From Gammaproteobacteria bacterium (GTDB taxonomy: Bacteria; Pseudomonadota; Gammaproteobacteria; SZUA-229), in assembly GCA_026195895.1 (NCBI GenBank), contig JAPHRO010000003.1:1-54028 (forward strand): 54,028 bases of DNA, written 5' to 3'. The position numbers and the translations under genes are program-made. Below, piece by piece: positions 10,401 through 17,249 of the stretch (position 1 is the first letter of the stretch; each line of letters begins with the position of its first letter). The notes under the pieces were generated by a model that saw only the letters and a list, made by a program, of their open reading frames with translations, was not told where the DNA came from and did no database searches.

Positions 10401-12609
10401 GCAGCGTTTAGTAGTAGATGGTTTTGCCGCCGAACCGGGCACTATTTCCGGGAGAGATGAATTCCGCGGCACCGGTGGTTCTTTGTATTTTATGCGCCAC
10501 CAGGATATTTTAACCGGCTCGGAACGTGTGCGCGTTGAAATTCGAGACAAGGATTCCGGTATTGTTATCGGGGTGAAAAATCTGGTGCCGGTACTGGATT
10601 ACGATGTAGATTATATCCAGGGCCGGTTGTTGTTAAATGAGCCCTTGCCATCAACATCGAACGATAATTTGATTGTTGATAGTGGCTCAATGAGTGGCCA
10701 CCCGGTGTATCTGGTTGCACGCTATGAATACACGCCGGGCTTTGATGATCTGGATGATGTTGCCGTGGGTGGTCGTGCCCATTACTGGTTCAATGACAAT
10801 ATAAAAGTGGGTATCACATCGAGTAAGCAGGAAGAATTAAATAACGAAAGTACCCTGAGTGCGATGGATTTAACTTTGCGCCAAAATGCCGGTACCTGGT
10901 TGAAAGTGGAAGTTGCCAGTACTGAAGGTCAGGGCGCGGGTGTGCTAAATTCAAATGATGGTGGTTTCAGTTTTGACGAGTTCGATACTGGACTTGGACC
11001 CGATGTATCTGCAGGTGCTTATCGTTTAGATGGTCGGTTACGTTTACAGGATGCATTTGAAGGTAGTCGTGGTGCGGCAACTTTCTATGTGCAAAATCGT
11101 GAGGCCGGTTTTTCAGCTCCTGGCCAGTTAACGTCAAATGATGTTCAGCAATTCGGTGGTACTTTGAATATGGCCATTACCCCGGTTATCGATCTGAACG
11201 TTAAAGCGGATCAGAAGGATCAGGATCAATCGCTGGAAACTTCGGCTGTTGATGTGGATGCCAGTTACAAACTTGATGAACACTGGAAACTAAGTGCCGG
11301 CGCGCGTCTCGATAGTCGTGAAGATCATGCCAGTAGCATAGCATCCACCCAGACCCAGGGTAATCGAGCCGATGTCGCCTTTAATGCTGCCTACAATTCA
11401 CAGGAAAACTGGACCAGCTATGGTTTCGCCCAGCTCACCGCGAATACTACCGGAAATCGCGAGGAAAATGATCGCGTCGGCGCCGGCGGTACTTACCGAT
11501 TTACTGAACGATTGAATATGGAAGGCGAGTTGTCCGCGGGTGATACGGGGACGGGAGCAAAACTGGGTACCGATTATTTAATGTCGGATCGTACCAATAT
11601 TTATGCGACCTATGCACTGGATAATGAACGCAGCGACAACGGCCTGCGCTCACGCAAAGGCAATATGAATACCGGTTTCCGTACCCGTTATTCAGACACC
11701 ACCAGTGTCTATGCCGAAGAACGTTATACCCATGGCGATGTTCCCACCGGCTTGACCCATGCCACTGGTGTAGACATAGCACCCAATGACAAATGGAATT
11801 ATGGCGTCACCCTGGAAATGGGCACACTGGAAGATGAAGACAGCGGCGCAGAAACATCCCGTTTAGCCATGGGTTTAAATATGGGTTATAAATTCAATGC
11901 GGTTAAGTATGCCGGTGCGCTGGAATATCGTGCCGATGACACAGAAAATCTGGACTTGACCGAGAATGAGCGCAAAACCTGGCTGATTAAAAACACCTTT
12001 AAATATCAGATCAATCCAGACTGGCGTTTTGTCGGTAAGCTGAATCATTCTGACAGCGAAAGCTCACAGGGTGAATTCTTCGATGGTAACTTCACTGAAG
12101 CGGTGCTGGGTTATAGTTATCGTCCCGTTAAAAATGATCGTCTCAATAGTCTGTTTAAATACACTTACTTCTTCAATATGCCAACGGCCGATCAGGTAAC
12201 AGTGAATGAAACGGCCGCCGAGTTTATCCAGAAGAGTCATGTCTTCTCCATCGACAGTATGTATGATTTAACCCGGCGCTGGAGCATTGGTGGTAAGTAT
12301 GCTTATCGCCTGGGCGAAGTGAGTCAGGAACGGGTTGATCCTGAATTCTTCGATAGCAGAGCCAGCCTGTATGTGTTGCGTGCCGATTGGCATTTTACTC
12401 ATCGCTGGGATGCGCTGATCGAAGCACGGTTACTCGATTTACCCGATGCGCAGGATAGCAAGAGCGGTACCCTGTTAGGTCTGTATCGCCACGTCGGTAA
12501 GAATATTAAATTTGGTATCGGTTATAACTTTACCGACTTTTCCGATGACTTAACTGATCTGGATTACGATAGTAAAGGCCTGTTTATTAATCTTATTGCC
12601 AAGATATAA
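7465..12609 (+). CDS. Triple-OmpA-domain outer membrane beta-barrel protein
   Basis: 1714 residues. The start at 7465 is chosen because GAGGAG at 7453-7458 sits seven bases upstream and the product then opens with a signal peptide (hydrophobic core, cleavage near APAVA-DN). Three OmpA_C-like peptidoglycan-binding domains follow at about 102-222, 267-387 and 415-535, each with the late LS.aRA and N.RVEV signatures; the third is the most diverged. An Ig-like region lies at about 590-725. From about 820 to the end the sequence alternates aromatic and polar residues as in a large outer-membrane beta-barrel, and includes the DYDVDY..GRLLLNEPL motif seen in surface-assembly proteins. It overlaps the giant repeat gene by eight bases, which suggests translational coupling. 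Inferred role: outer-membrane anchor or export partner for that protein, tied to peptidoglycan. The barrel assignment rests on pattern only. Confidence 0.85.
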   Translation: MIKFSRKLAAVLPEIVLLSCVISAPAVADNYMEFFESPEGKVEQPPVQLSSYPVGHNTEQHLPPDEIFTLWIQDETFFKPHEEDTVKIEKVLEKEARTFKLENVVKPIRFKSGEAEIPEEFVTKLRQILESMKHRANVRLHFIGHSDSDRLGAASKAKYGDNIGLSRARAEIAAEYFQRELDLGPDAVSYDGAGATKPIASNDTPQGKAQNRRVEVQVWYDEITEKAVEKEIVVPAQKLNRIKVCRKETVCKLRYKEGNAKRARLRNLVSPLRMKQGQTEIPAEFIRQIKEVLKNLRDQRNVVVRFVGHTDNLPLEDRQQRIYGDHVALSKARARRVALSIQDALRLHDAAVGSDGKGASYPVASNDTIQGRELNHRVEVEFWHDDPFEEFTADAQACPEAAAAETITLSYDPPTGPIRAIRFNNGQPVIPPGYADRLQRVMDELEDKSNVRLGFTGYTNNERMDRRTAMVYGDDIGLSTSRAQRAMKLIKDELGLTDKQVEFEGRGFVHSKDVVSTGFVQFDGSRVEVEVLYDELAVLEEDEGLDITRIDQEARARTPYALNMMRISVDGKPLHDPYKNIADLQRCTDVALEQAEIKFKFSALNLKPRLNITAWPNTIRYQNDVETEAMENRVQFRAYSNYPDFIERAEVRIFEEENSTRDAPLAIVAVDKSWHAEWLAEFEKVEQPVRKLKYLVRVYDDVGNYDETSALPLWVVDKLDEKNSSDEPIDINKELLVGYGENHLTTQRIPLSGGTVGVHGKKIPANHSVWIAGRPVPVNDQGEFVGEEIFRPGTHTVEVAVLDEGGNGELFLREMELKKDEWFYVGIADVTFVKDNTTGPANIVTGDDTSYENDLNTFGRLAFFVDGKFGDNWQLIASADTREGPIDEIFSNFMDKTPDALFRRLDPDYHYPSFGDDSTLVENAPTLGKFFVKLRRHNNYGMWGNFDIAYTDTDLAHIDRGLYGANGHYESMAVTAFGEQRLVVDGFAAEPGTISGRDEFRGTGGSLYFMRHQDILTGSERVRVEIRDKDSGIVIGVKNLVPVLDYDVDYIQGRLLLNEPLPSTSNDNLIVDSGSMSGHPVYLVARYEYTPGFDDLDDVAVGGRAHYWFNDNIKVGITSSKQEELNNESTLSAMDLTLRQNAGTWLKVEVASTEGQGAGVLNSNDGGFSFDEFDTGLGPDVSAGAYRLDGRLRLQDAFEGSRGAATFYVQNREAGFSAPGQLTSNDVQQFGGTLNMAITPVIDLNVKADQKDQDQSLETSAVDVDASYKLDEHWKLSAGARLDSREDHASSIASTQTQGNRADVAFNAAYNSQENWTSYGFAQLTANTTGNREENDRVGAGGTYRFTERLNMEGELSAGDTGTGAKLGTDYLMSDRTNIYATYALDNERSDNGLRSRKGNMNTGFRTRYSDTTSVYAEERYTHGDVPTGLTHATGVDIAPNDKWNYGVTLEMGTLEDEDSGAETSRLAMGLNMGYKFNAVKYAGALEYRADDTENLDLTENERKTWLIKNTFKYQINPDWRFVGKLNHSDSESSQGEFFDGNFTEAVLGYSYRPVKNDRLNSLFKYTYFFNMPTADQVTVNETAAEFIQKSHVFSIDSMYDLTRRWSIGGKYAYRLGEVSQERVDPEFFDSRASLYVLRADWHFTHRWDALIEARLLDLPDAQDSKSGTLLGLYRHVGKNIKFGIGYNFTDFSDDLTDLDYDSKGLFINLIAKI

Positions 12610-12735
12610 TTGCCCGCAATTATTGCCATATTTACAGGGGCTATCTTTGGTGGCAGTATGATAAGACACAATTAGAATTATAAAAATCACCTGATAAAGG
12701 TGCCTGATGATAAACGTGTTCAGAGGATGATTCGC

Positions 12736-13308
12736 ATGTTTCGTTCGTTTCTAGCAGTAACTATTCTGGCTTTCTCCATTAATAATGCTTATGCAAGTGA
12801 TTTAATGGACGAGCTGTTCAGTAATCTGATTTATGGTGTTGCGGTGATAAACCAGAGCGTCGATATCACCATGCAATCGCCAGGATCATCGGTAACCACC
12901 AGTGAAGATGGCACCGGTTTTGGCATTTTTGCCGATAAATACTATCGTGGTAAATATCGTTTCAACGGCAGTTTCAATTATGTCGATTATGATAATTTTT
13001 ATATCGACACCTTAACTGCATCGGCAGATTATCTGTTCCCCTATAATGCCAATATCACCTTCTTTACCGGCGCCACTGTCGGTGCCGGCATGCAGGTCTA
13101 TAGTGATTCCAGTATCGGCGATGCTTCCATCGGACTTATTTATGGCGTACAGCTTGGCGGCATCGCCTATATCAATAAAAACCTCATGCTTGAACTGGGT
13201 TACCGACTGCGGCCTACAGATATGGAAACAGAGTTTGCGGCCACTGGAGCTGTGGGCACAGTGGATGAACTCAGCGAAACCTATTTAAGTATTTTGTTGA
13301 TGTTTTGA
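12736..13308 (+). CDS. Small outer membrane beta-barrel protein
   Basis: 190 residues. The ATG at 12736 is preferred: AGAGG at 12722-12726 is nine bases upstream, and the product begins with a clean signal peptide (MFRSFLAVTILAFSINNAYA-S). The mature chain has alternating hydrophobic/polar strands (YRFNGSFNYVDYDNFYIDT, LMLELGYRLRP) and ends in a C-terminal Phe (LSILLMF), the usual signal for the Bam insertion machinery. Its length fits an eight-stranded OmpA/OmpX/OmpW-type barrel. It follows the giant surface pair after a 126-bp gap, so it may belong to that cassette or be independent. No specific family or ligand is recognised. Confidence 0.75.
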   Translation: MFRSFLAVTILAFSINNAYASDLMDELFSNLIYGVAVINQSVDITMQSPGSSVTTSEDGTGFGIFADKYYRGKYRFNGSFNYVDYDNFYIDTLTASADYLFPYNANITFFTGATVGAGMQVYSDSSIGDASIGLIYGVQLGGIAYINKNLMLELGYRLRPTDMETEFAATGAVGTVDELSETYLSILLMF

Positions 13309-13473
13309 GACGCGGGTCTGTTCATAGAGATTGCGTATTTTACATTCAACTAAATACGGAATAAGTCAGTTTGGAATGACTGGAAATTCACCAATGTATT
13401 AGAAATACATAAATACCGACCCGCATTGCTAGTGAATTATGTTGGGCATCAGCAATATTAAAAAAGAGTTTTT

Positions 13474-14253
13474 TTAAAGTCCGGAAGAAACCAGTTTTTG
13501 CATCACCTGTGCCGCCGCAACAAAACCAAAAGTGGCGGTCACTGTCGTCGACGATCCAAACCCCATATTGCAATCCAGGTTAACGCCTTTCACACCGGGT
13601 TTGGCATGGCAGACGCTGCCATCGTTGCTGGGATAGCGTTGCTGTTCGGTTGAGTAAACACACTTGATGCCAAAGCTGCGTTTGGGATTTTTAGTGTAGC
13701 CGTATTGATAACGCAATTGCGATCGGACTTTTGCGGCTAGTGGGTCATTCCAGGTTTTGGCCAGATCAGCTACCGAGATAGCAGTGGGGTCAATCAGACC
13801 CCCGGCGCCGCCGGTGGTGATAATGGGGATTTTGTTGCGTTTGCAGTAATAAATAATCGCGCACTTGAATTTAATGCTGTCGATGGCATCAATCACATAG
13901 TCGTAATCTGCTTTTAAATATTTTTCCAGATTGGTATCGGTAATAAAGTCATCAATGATGTGGCACTGGCAGTCAGGATTAATCTGGCGAATGCGTTGCG
14001 CCATGACTTCGACCTTGGACTGGTCGAGGGTGTCAGTCAGTGAGTGGATCTGGCGATTGATATTGCTTGCGGCAATGTCATCGTGATCAATCAGCGTAAT
14101 GCTGCCGATACCAGACCGGGCCAGGGCCTCGACAGCCCATGAGCCGACACCGCCGATACCAATAATACAGACGTGAGCCTGGCGCAAAATTTCAGCTTCT
14201 TTAGTACCATAAAGTCGCCTGATGCCACCAAAGCGTTGATCATATTCACTCAT
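13474..14253 (-). CDS. tcdA: tRNA threonylcarbamoyladenosine dehydratase TcdA
   Basis: 259 residues from the ATG at 14253 (MSEYDQRFGGIRRLYG), which matches the usual family start. It is an E1/ThiF-like ATP-dependent dehydratase that cyclises t6A37 of ANN-decoding tRNAs to ct6A. Visible are the nucleotide-binding loop GIGGVGSWAVEALARSGIG near the N terminus, the adenylation Asp region (LIDHDDIAASNINRQ), the DAIDSIKFKCAII segment and the GGAGGLIDPT stretch. The hydrophobic C-terminal helix (TFGFVAAAQVMQKL) is the membrane-associated tail typical of CsdL/TcdA. It is transcribed opposite to the surface cassette and converges on the small barrel gene. No csdA/csdE genes are adjacent. Its length is normal. 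Confidence 0.93.
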   Translation of the reverse strand: MSEYDQRFGGIRRLYGTKEAEILRQAHVCIIGIGGVGSWAVEALARSGIGSITLIDHDDIAASNINRQIHSLTDTLDQSKVEVMAQRIRQINPDCQCHIIDDFITDTNLEKYLKADYDYVIDAIDSIKFKCAIIYYCKRNKIPIITTGGAGGLIDPTAISVADLAKTWNDPLAAKVRSQLRYQYGYTKNPKRSFGIKCVYSTEQQRYPSNDGSVCHAKPGVKGVNLDCNMGFGSSTTVTATFGFVAAAQVMQKLVSSGL

Positions 14254-14349
14254 GCAGGCGATTTTGGTGTGCTTGCCTGTTGATGTCAATTAAAGCGGCT
14301 GGCTGCAGGTTTTTGCAGGATGGGATCAGATGTGCTGTTTGTTGCAGCC

Positions 14350-15102
14350 TTAAAAGGAGAACTGGGCGATCAGGGGGGTATGGTCTGAAAGCCGGCGCCA
14401 GGGATGGCCATGCAAACGTTGGCATTGCATGGCTTCCAGCCCCCGACTGTAGATGCGATCCATGGTCAGTGTCGGCATCCAGGCAGGGAAGCTGCGAGCA
14501 TAACGTCCCGTAGTGGTTTTAAAAACCTCATGCACACCAAGTTCTGTGGTTAAATGTTTTTCAGCTTTACCGCGCCAGTCGTTGAAGTCGCCGGCAATGA
14601 TGAGCGGCTCATGGGCCGGCACGTGGGACTGGATGCGCCGCACCAGGGTAGTGAGCTGTTTTTCCCGTTCTGGCCCCAGCAGTCCCAGATGAACGCATAT
14701 TACATGCAGGTTTTCACCTGTTCCCGGCAGGGCAATAGTGCCGTGCAGTAGGCTTCGGCTGGCAGATCGCATCGGTGACACATTAATATTTTCCCAGTCA
14801 CCGAAAGGGTACTTGCTGAGTATGGCATTGCCGTGGTGGCCTGACCTGTAGATGGCATTCTTGCCATAGGCGTGGTGGTGCCAAACCTGATCGGCGAGAA
14901 ATTCAAACTGTGCTTCGCTGGGCCAGTCGTCGATTTTGTCCTGCAAGATGCGGTGTTCTCCCTGAATTTCCTGCAGGAAAACCATATCGGCATCCACCCG
15001 GCGCAGGGCATCTTTTATGTCATGCAGAATGAAGCGACGGTTGCCGACATTGAAGCCCTTGTGGATATTGTAGGTGAGGATTTTTATTGTGTTTTGAGTC
15101 AT
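14350..15102 (-). CDS. Endonuclease/exonuclease/phosphatase family protein
   Basis: 250 residues from the ATG at 15102 (MTQNTIKILTYNIHKG); upstream in-frame codons give an unconvincing extension. It has the metal-dependent EEP fold (DNase I/exonuclease III/sphingomyelinase superfamily): LTYNIHKG (Asn), FLQEIQG (catalytic Glu), HLGLL (His), GDFNDW (Asp/Asn) and a terminal LSDHTPL (Asp-His pair). It has no signal peptide and is likely cytoplasmic. It resembles the YbhP group, whose substrate is not established; phosphodiester or phosphomonoester hydrolysis is the safe call. Its start lies only 27 bp from the divergent rof remnant, so their promoters would overlap. Confidence 0.85.
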   Translation of the reverse strand: MTQNTIKILTYNIHKGFNVGNRRFILHDIKDALRRVDADMVFLQEIQGEHRILQDKIDDWPSEAQFEFLADQVWHHHAYGKNAIYRSGHHGNAILSKYPFGDWENINVSPMRSASRSLLHGTIALPGTGENLHVICVHLGLLGPEREKQLTTLVRRIQSHVPAHEPLIIAGDFNDWRGKAEKHLTTELGVHEVFKTTTGRYARSFPAWMPTLTMDRIYSRGLEAMQCQRLHGHPWRRLSDHTPLIAQFSF

Positions 15103-15129
15103 GATATTTAAATAATAGCTTACATTAGT

Positions 15130-15372
15130 GTGGATGTGGATAACGACAAGTATCAACCGATTAGTTGTTCCAATTATGATATTTATGAAATTGCGATTAT
15201 GCATGGTGACCTGCTGTGGTTAAGCTGGCTGGATGATCGGCAGCAGTTATAGGAAAAACAGCTGAAATCTGTGAAACTGCATATTCGTGACCATGCTGAA
15301 TTTCTGGTGGTGGAAACGACATCGGGTACACAAATGGAAATCCGTCTGGATAAAATCCGGCAGGTAAAGTAA
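15130..15372 (+). pseudogene. rof: Rof-like Rho-binding antiterminator, amber-interrupted
   Basis: Reading from the GTG at 15130 (or GTG 15136) gives an 80-codon frame matching Rof/YaeO along its whole length: KYQPISCSNYD at the start, LLWLSWLDD in the middle, and AEFLVVET then EIRLDKIRQV at the end. A single in-frame TAG at 15250-15252 splits it after about 40 codons; a C in place of the T would give Gln. Rof binds Rho and inhibits termination, so the gene as written should give no full-length antiterminator. No clear ribosome binding site precedes the GTG. A hairpin terminator overlaps its stop codon, which suggests it was recently functional. Alternatives are a sequencing error or amber readthrough. 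Confidence 0.75.
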
Positions 15373-15398
15373 TGCCCCGATTAATGGGGCATTATTTT
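15371..15398 (+). terminator. Rho-independent terminator after rof
   Basis: A perfect 8-bp stem AATGCCCC (15371-15378) / GGGGCATT (15386-15393) with a 7-base loop is followed by ATTTT. It starts at the rof stop codon and points in the same direction as rof. Confidence 0.75.
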
Positions 15399-15657
15399 AC
15401 CTGCTAGTCGATACAGCCCTGGAGTTCAGATCGGCCACCTATACACGATCCTGCCTTGCACTATCGTCGACATTAATGCTGATCATGCTAAAAAGCCTCA
15501 TAAATTTAACCGTATTTATAACAGAGTATTTATATGTTTATATTCCCATCTCCCACACTAAAACGTAGCAATTTAAACCATGGCTGTCAGTTATTATGAC
15601 AAAAATTATAAAAAATCGTTCACTGAATAGTTGACAAAAATCGTCAGGAATAGGTTA
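15373..15657. other. Intergenic region between rof and the thioredoxin gene
   Basis: Beyond the terminator I see no coding frame. The stretch becomes AT-rich from about 15480. A possible promoter is TTGACA at 15631-15636 with GTTAAT at 15654-15659 (17-base spacer, weak -10). If used, it would force the downstream thioredoxin gene to start at the inner ATG 15697. Confidence 0.3.
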
Positions 15658-16566
15658 ATGGCCGACCTACTGGAAATTGAACCTGTTTTAATACTCATGA
15701 GTGATTCAAAATATATTTACGATGCAACACCGGAAAATTTTGCCGAGCTGGTTTTTGGTAATTCCATGCGCGGGCCAGTAATGGTTAATTTCTGGAGTGA
15801 AAAGGCGGGACCCTGTTTGAAATTATGGCCATTGCTGGAAAAACTGGTAAACGAGTATTCCGGTAAGTTTTTACTGGTAAATTTTAATGCGGACAAATTC
15901 CAGCAATTTGCCAGAAATGAACTGGCGGTTAACAGTGTACCAACTGTAAAAATGTATCGGCATCAGCAAATTGTTGATGTTATTCACGGTGCCGAATCAG
16001 AACGCAGTTTTCGTGACATGATCAACAAGCATTTGCCCAGAGCATCTGACCCTTTGATGCTGGATGCGGTTAAGCTGTATCAGGAAGAAAAATCGGATGC
16101 AGCTTTCGAGCAGTTAAAAAAACTCTATCAGGCCGATGCAGATAATCAACGCATTCCATTAACGTTGATTAAACTGATGCTGCGGGATGGCCGGTTCGAA
16201 GAGATGCTCAGCTTTGTGAGTACATTACCGTCAGCATTGAAAAAAAATGATGAGCTTATCGGACTGGTTGCCCATGCTAATTTTTTATTGGCGGCCAATA
16301 CTGCGCCGGAAAAATCTGTGCTGGAAAAAAACATTGCGGATAATCCAGCGGATGTGGCAAGTCGATATCAGCTCAGTGCGCTTTTTTTGCTGGATGATGA
16401 ATATCAACATGCACTGGATCAGTTGCTGGCGATTGTGAAACTCGATCGTTCCTATAAAGATGACATAGCGGTAAAGGGAATGGTGTCAATTTTAAATGTA
16501 ATTGGTAGCGATACACCTCTGGCAAAAGAGTACCGGCAGAAAATGATTGATGAGCTGTCGGCATAG
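15658..16566 (+). CDS. CnoX/YbbN-like thioredoxin-TPR protein lacking first CXXC cysteine
   Basis: 302 residues from the ATG at 15658, chosen because AGGAA at 15646-15650 is well placed. The inner ATG at 15697 (MSDSKYIYDATPENF) matches where homologues begin and is a real alternative. The N-terminal thioredoxin fold spans about residues 18-125, and the C-terminal half has TPR-like helices (residues about 135-300). The active-site segment reads WSEKAGPC, so the first cysteine of WCGPC is replaced by Ala and only the second remains. This resembles the redox-inactive, chaperone-type CnoX (YbbN) proteins that protect clients from oxidative or heat damage. There is no signal peptide, so it is cytoplasmic. 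It is flanked by an intergenic region and a converging lipoprotein gene, and there is no groEL nearby. Confidence 0.8.
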   Translation: MADLLEIEPVLILMSDSKYIYDATPENFAELVFGNSMRGPVMVNFWSEKAGPCLKLWPLLEKLVNEYSGKFLLVNFNADKFQQFARNELAVNSVPTVKMYRHQQIVDVIHGAESERSFRDMINKHLPRASDPLMLDAVKLYQEEKSDAAFEQLKKLYQADADNQRIPLTLIKLMLRDGRFEEMLSFVSTLPSALKKNDELIGLVAHANFLLAANTAPEKSVLEKNIADNPADVASRYQLSALFLLDDEYQHALDQLLAIVKLDRSYKDDIAVKGMVSILNVIGSDTPLAKEYRQKMIDELSA

Positions 16567-16609
16567 CTCATTACATTTTTTTTAGTTATTTTTAGCTCTT
16601 ATCAAATAA

Positions 16610-16632
16610 GCCGAAATTATAGCCATTTCGGC
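16610..16632 (-). terminator. Hairpin, possible terminator for the minus-strand lipoprotein gene
   Basis: A perfect stem GCCGAAAT (16610-16617) / ATTTCGGC (16625-16632) with a 7-base loop. On the minus strand it is followed by TTATTTG, a weak U-tract. It lies about 100 bases past the lipoprotein stop. Confidence 0.45.
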
Positions 16633-16728
16633 CAGTATGCCGCCAATCCATAGAAGCCAGTCGATGACAAAAGAGCAGGGCAGAAAATGCGTATGAATTT
16701 ACAAACTTCCCTGCTTGTATACAGCGAC

Positions 16729-17178
16729 CTAGAATATCTTTTTGCAAGCCTGGCCTGAGCCCTGGTCAGAGCCAAAATCACAACGCAAGTTTACCGAGTT
16801 GATGACGCTGCCCATGCCATAACGGTTGTCTGAATACAAAGAACGGCGGTCACCGCTGATATCGGCACATACTGCCCATTCGTCAAGATAGTGAGTCATT
16901 AATGGTGTATAGGACATATATTCCTTCTGTGCAGGAAGGTGGAATTCACCGTCTGGCCCGGTCGCTGTTTTGAAGCTGGATTTTGTACAATACGCATCGC
17001 CACCTTTCAGGGACAGGTATACAGAAACTCCCTGTGCAGCCTGACCGTTAAGGTAAATATGGCCGCTAATGCTGGGACTCAGGTGTCGCGTATAAGGCGT
17101 TGTGGTACAGCCGCTTACTGCTGTTGCAAGCAGTAAGAGGGCTATTAGCTGAGTCGGTATGCTGGTTGCAGTGATCAT
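16729..17178 (-). CDS. Lipoprotein with carboxypeptidase-regulatory-like fold
   Basis: 149 residues. The signal peptide ends in the lipobox AVSGC, so Cys24 is the likely lipidated residue. After it, SGHIYLNGQAAQGVSVYLSLK and TGPDGEFHLP form the typical pattern of a single CarboxypepD_reg-like beta-sandwich (about residues 37-90). Four further cysteines (CTKSS, CADIS, LRCDF, ACKKIF) could pair in the periplasm. Function is not recognised; such small lipoproteins are envelope components. It stands alone between converging and same-strand neighbours, with no operon partner closer than about 70 bp. Confidence 0.7.
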   Translation of the reverse strand: MITATSIPTQLIALLLLATAVSGCTTTPYTRHLSPSISGHIYLNGQAAQGVSVYLSLKGGDAYCTKSSFKTATGPDGEFHLPAQKEYMSYTPLMTHYLDEWAVCADISGDRRSLYSDNRYGMGSVINSVNLRCDFGSDQGSGQACKKIF

Positions 17179-17249
17179 TTTAGATAGGGTCTTTGTCAGG
17201 GCACGTAGCCAATATAATAAAAGTTTAGCTTATTTTTTAATCAGGTTTT

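Noticed and set aside
13311..13428. GCGGGTC ... GACCCGC complementary heptamers around the gap between the small barrel gene and tcdA
   Set aside because: Over 100 bases apart with no supporting structure; probably chance.
13450..13480. A/T-only hairpin after tcdA as terminator
   Set aside because: The stem is only A-T pairs with a 3-base loop, too weak to call.
16567..16690. Minus-strand frame giving a short hydrophobic peptide (WLLWIGGILAEMAIISAYLIRAKNN)
   Set aside because: About 37 codons with no ATG, GTG or TTG start ahead of the hydrophobic part; it overlaps a terminator-like hairpin. Possibly a gene remnant, but not supportable.
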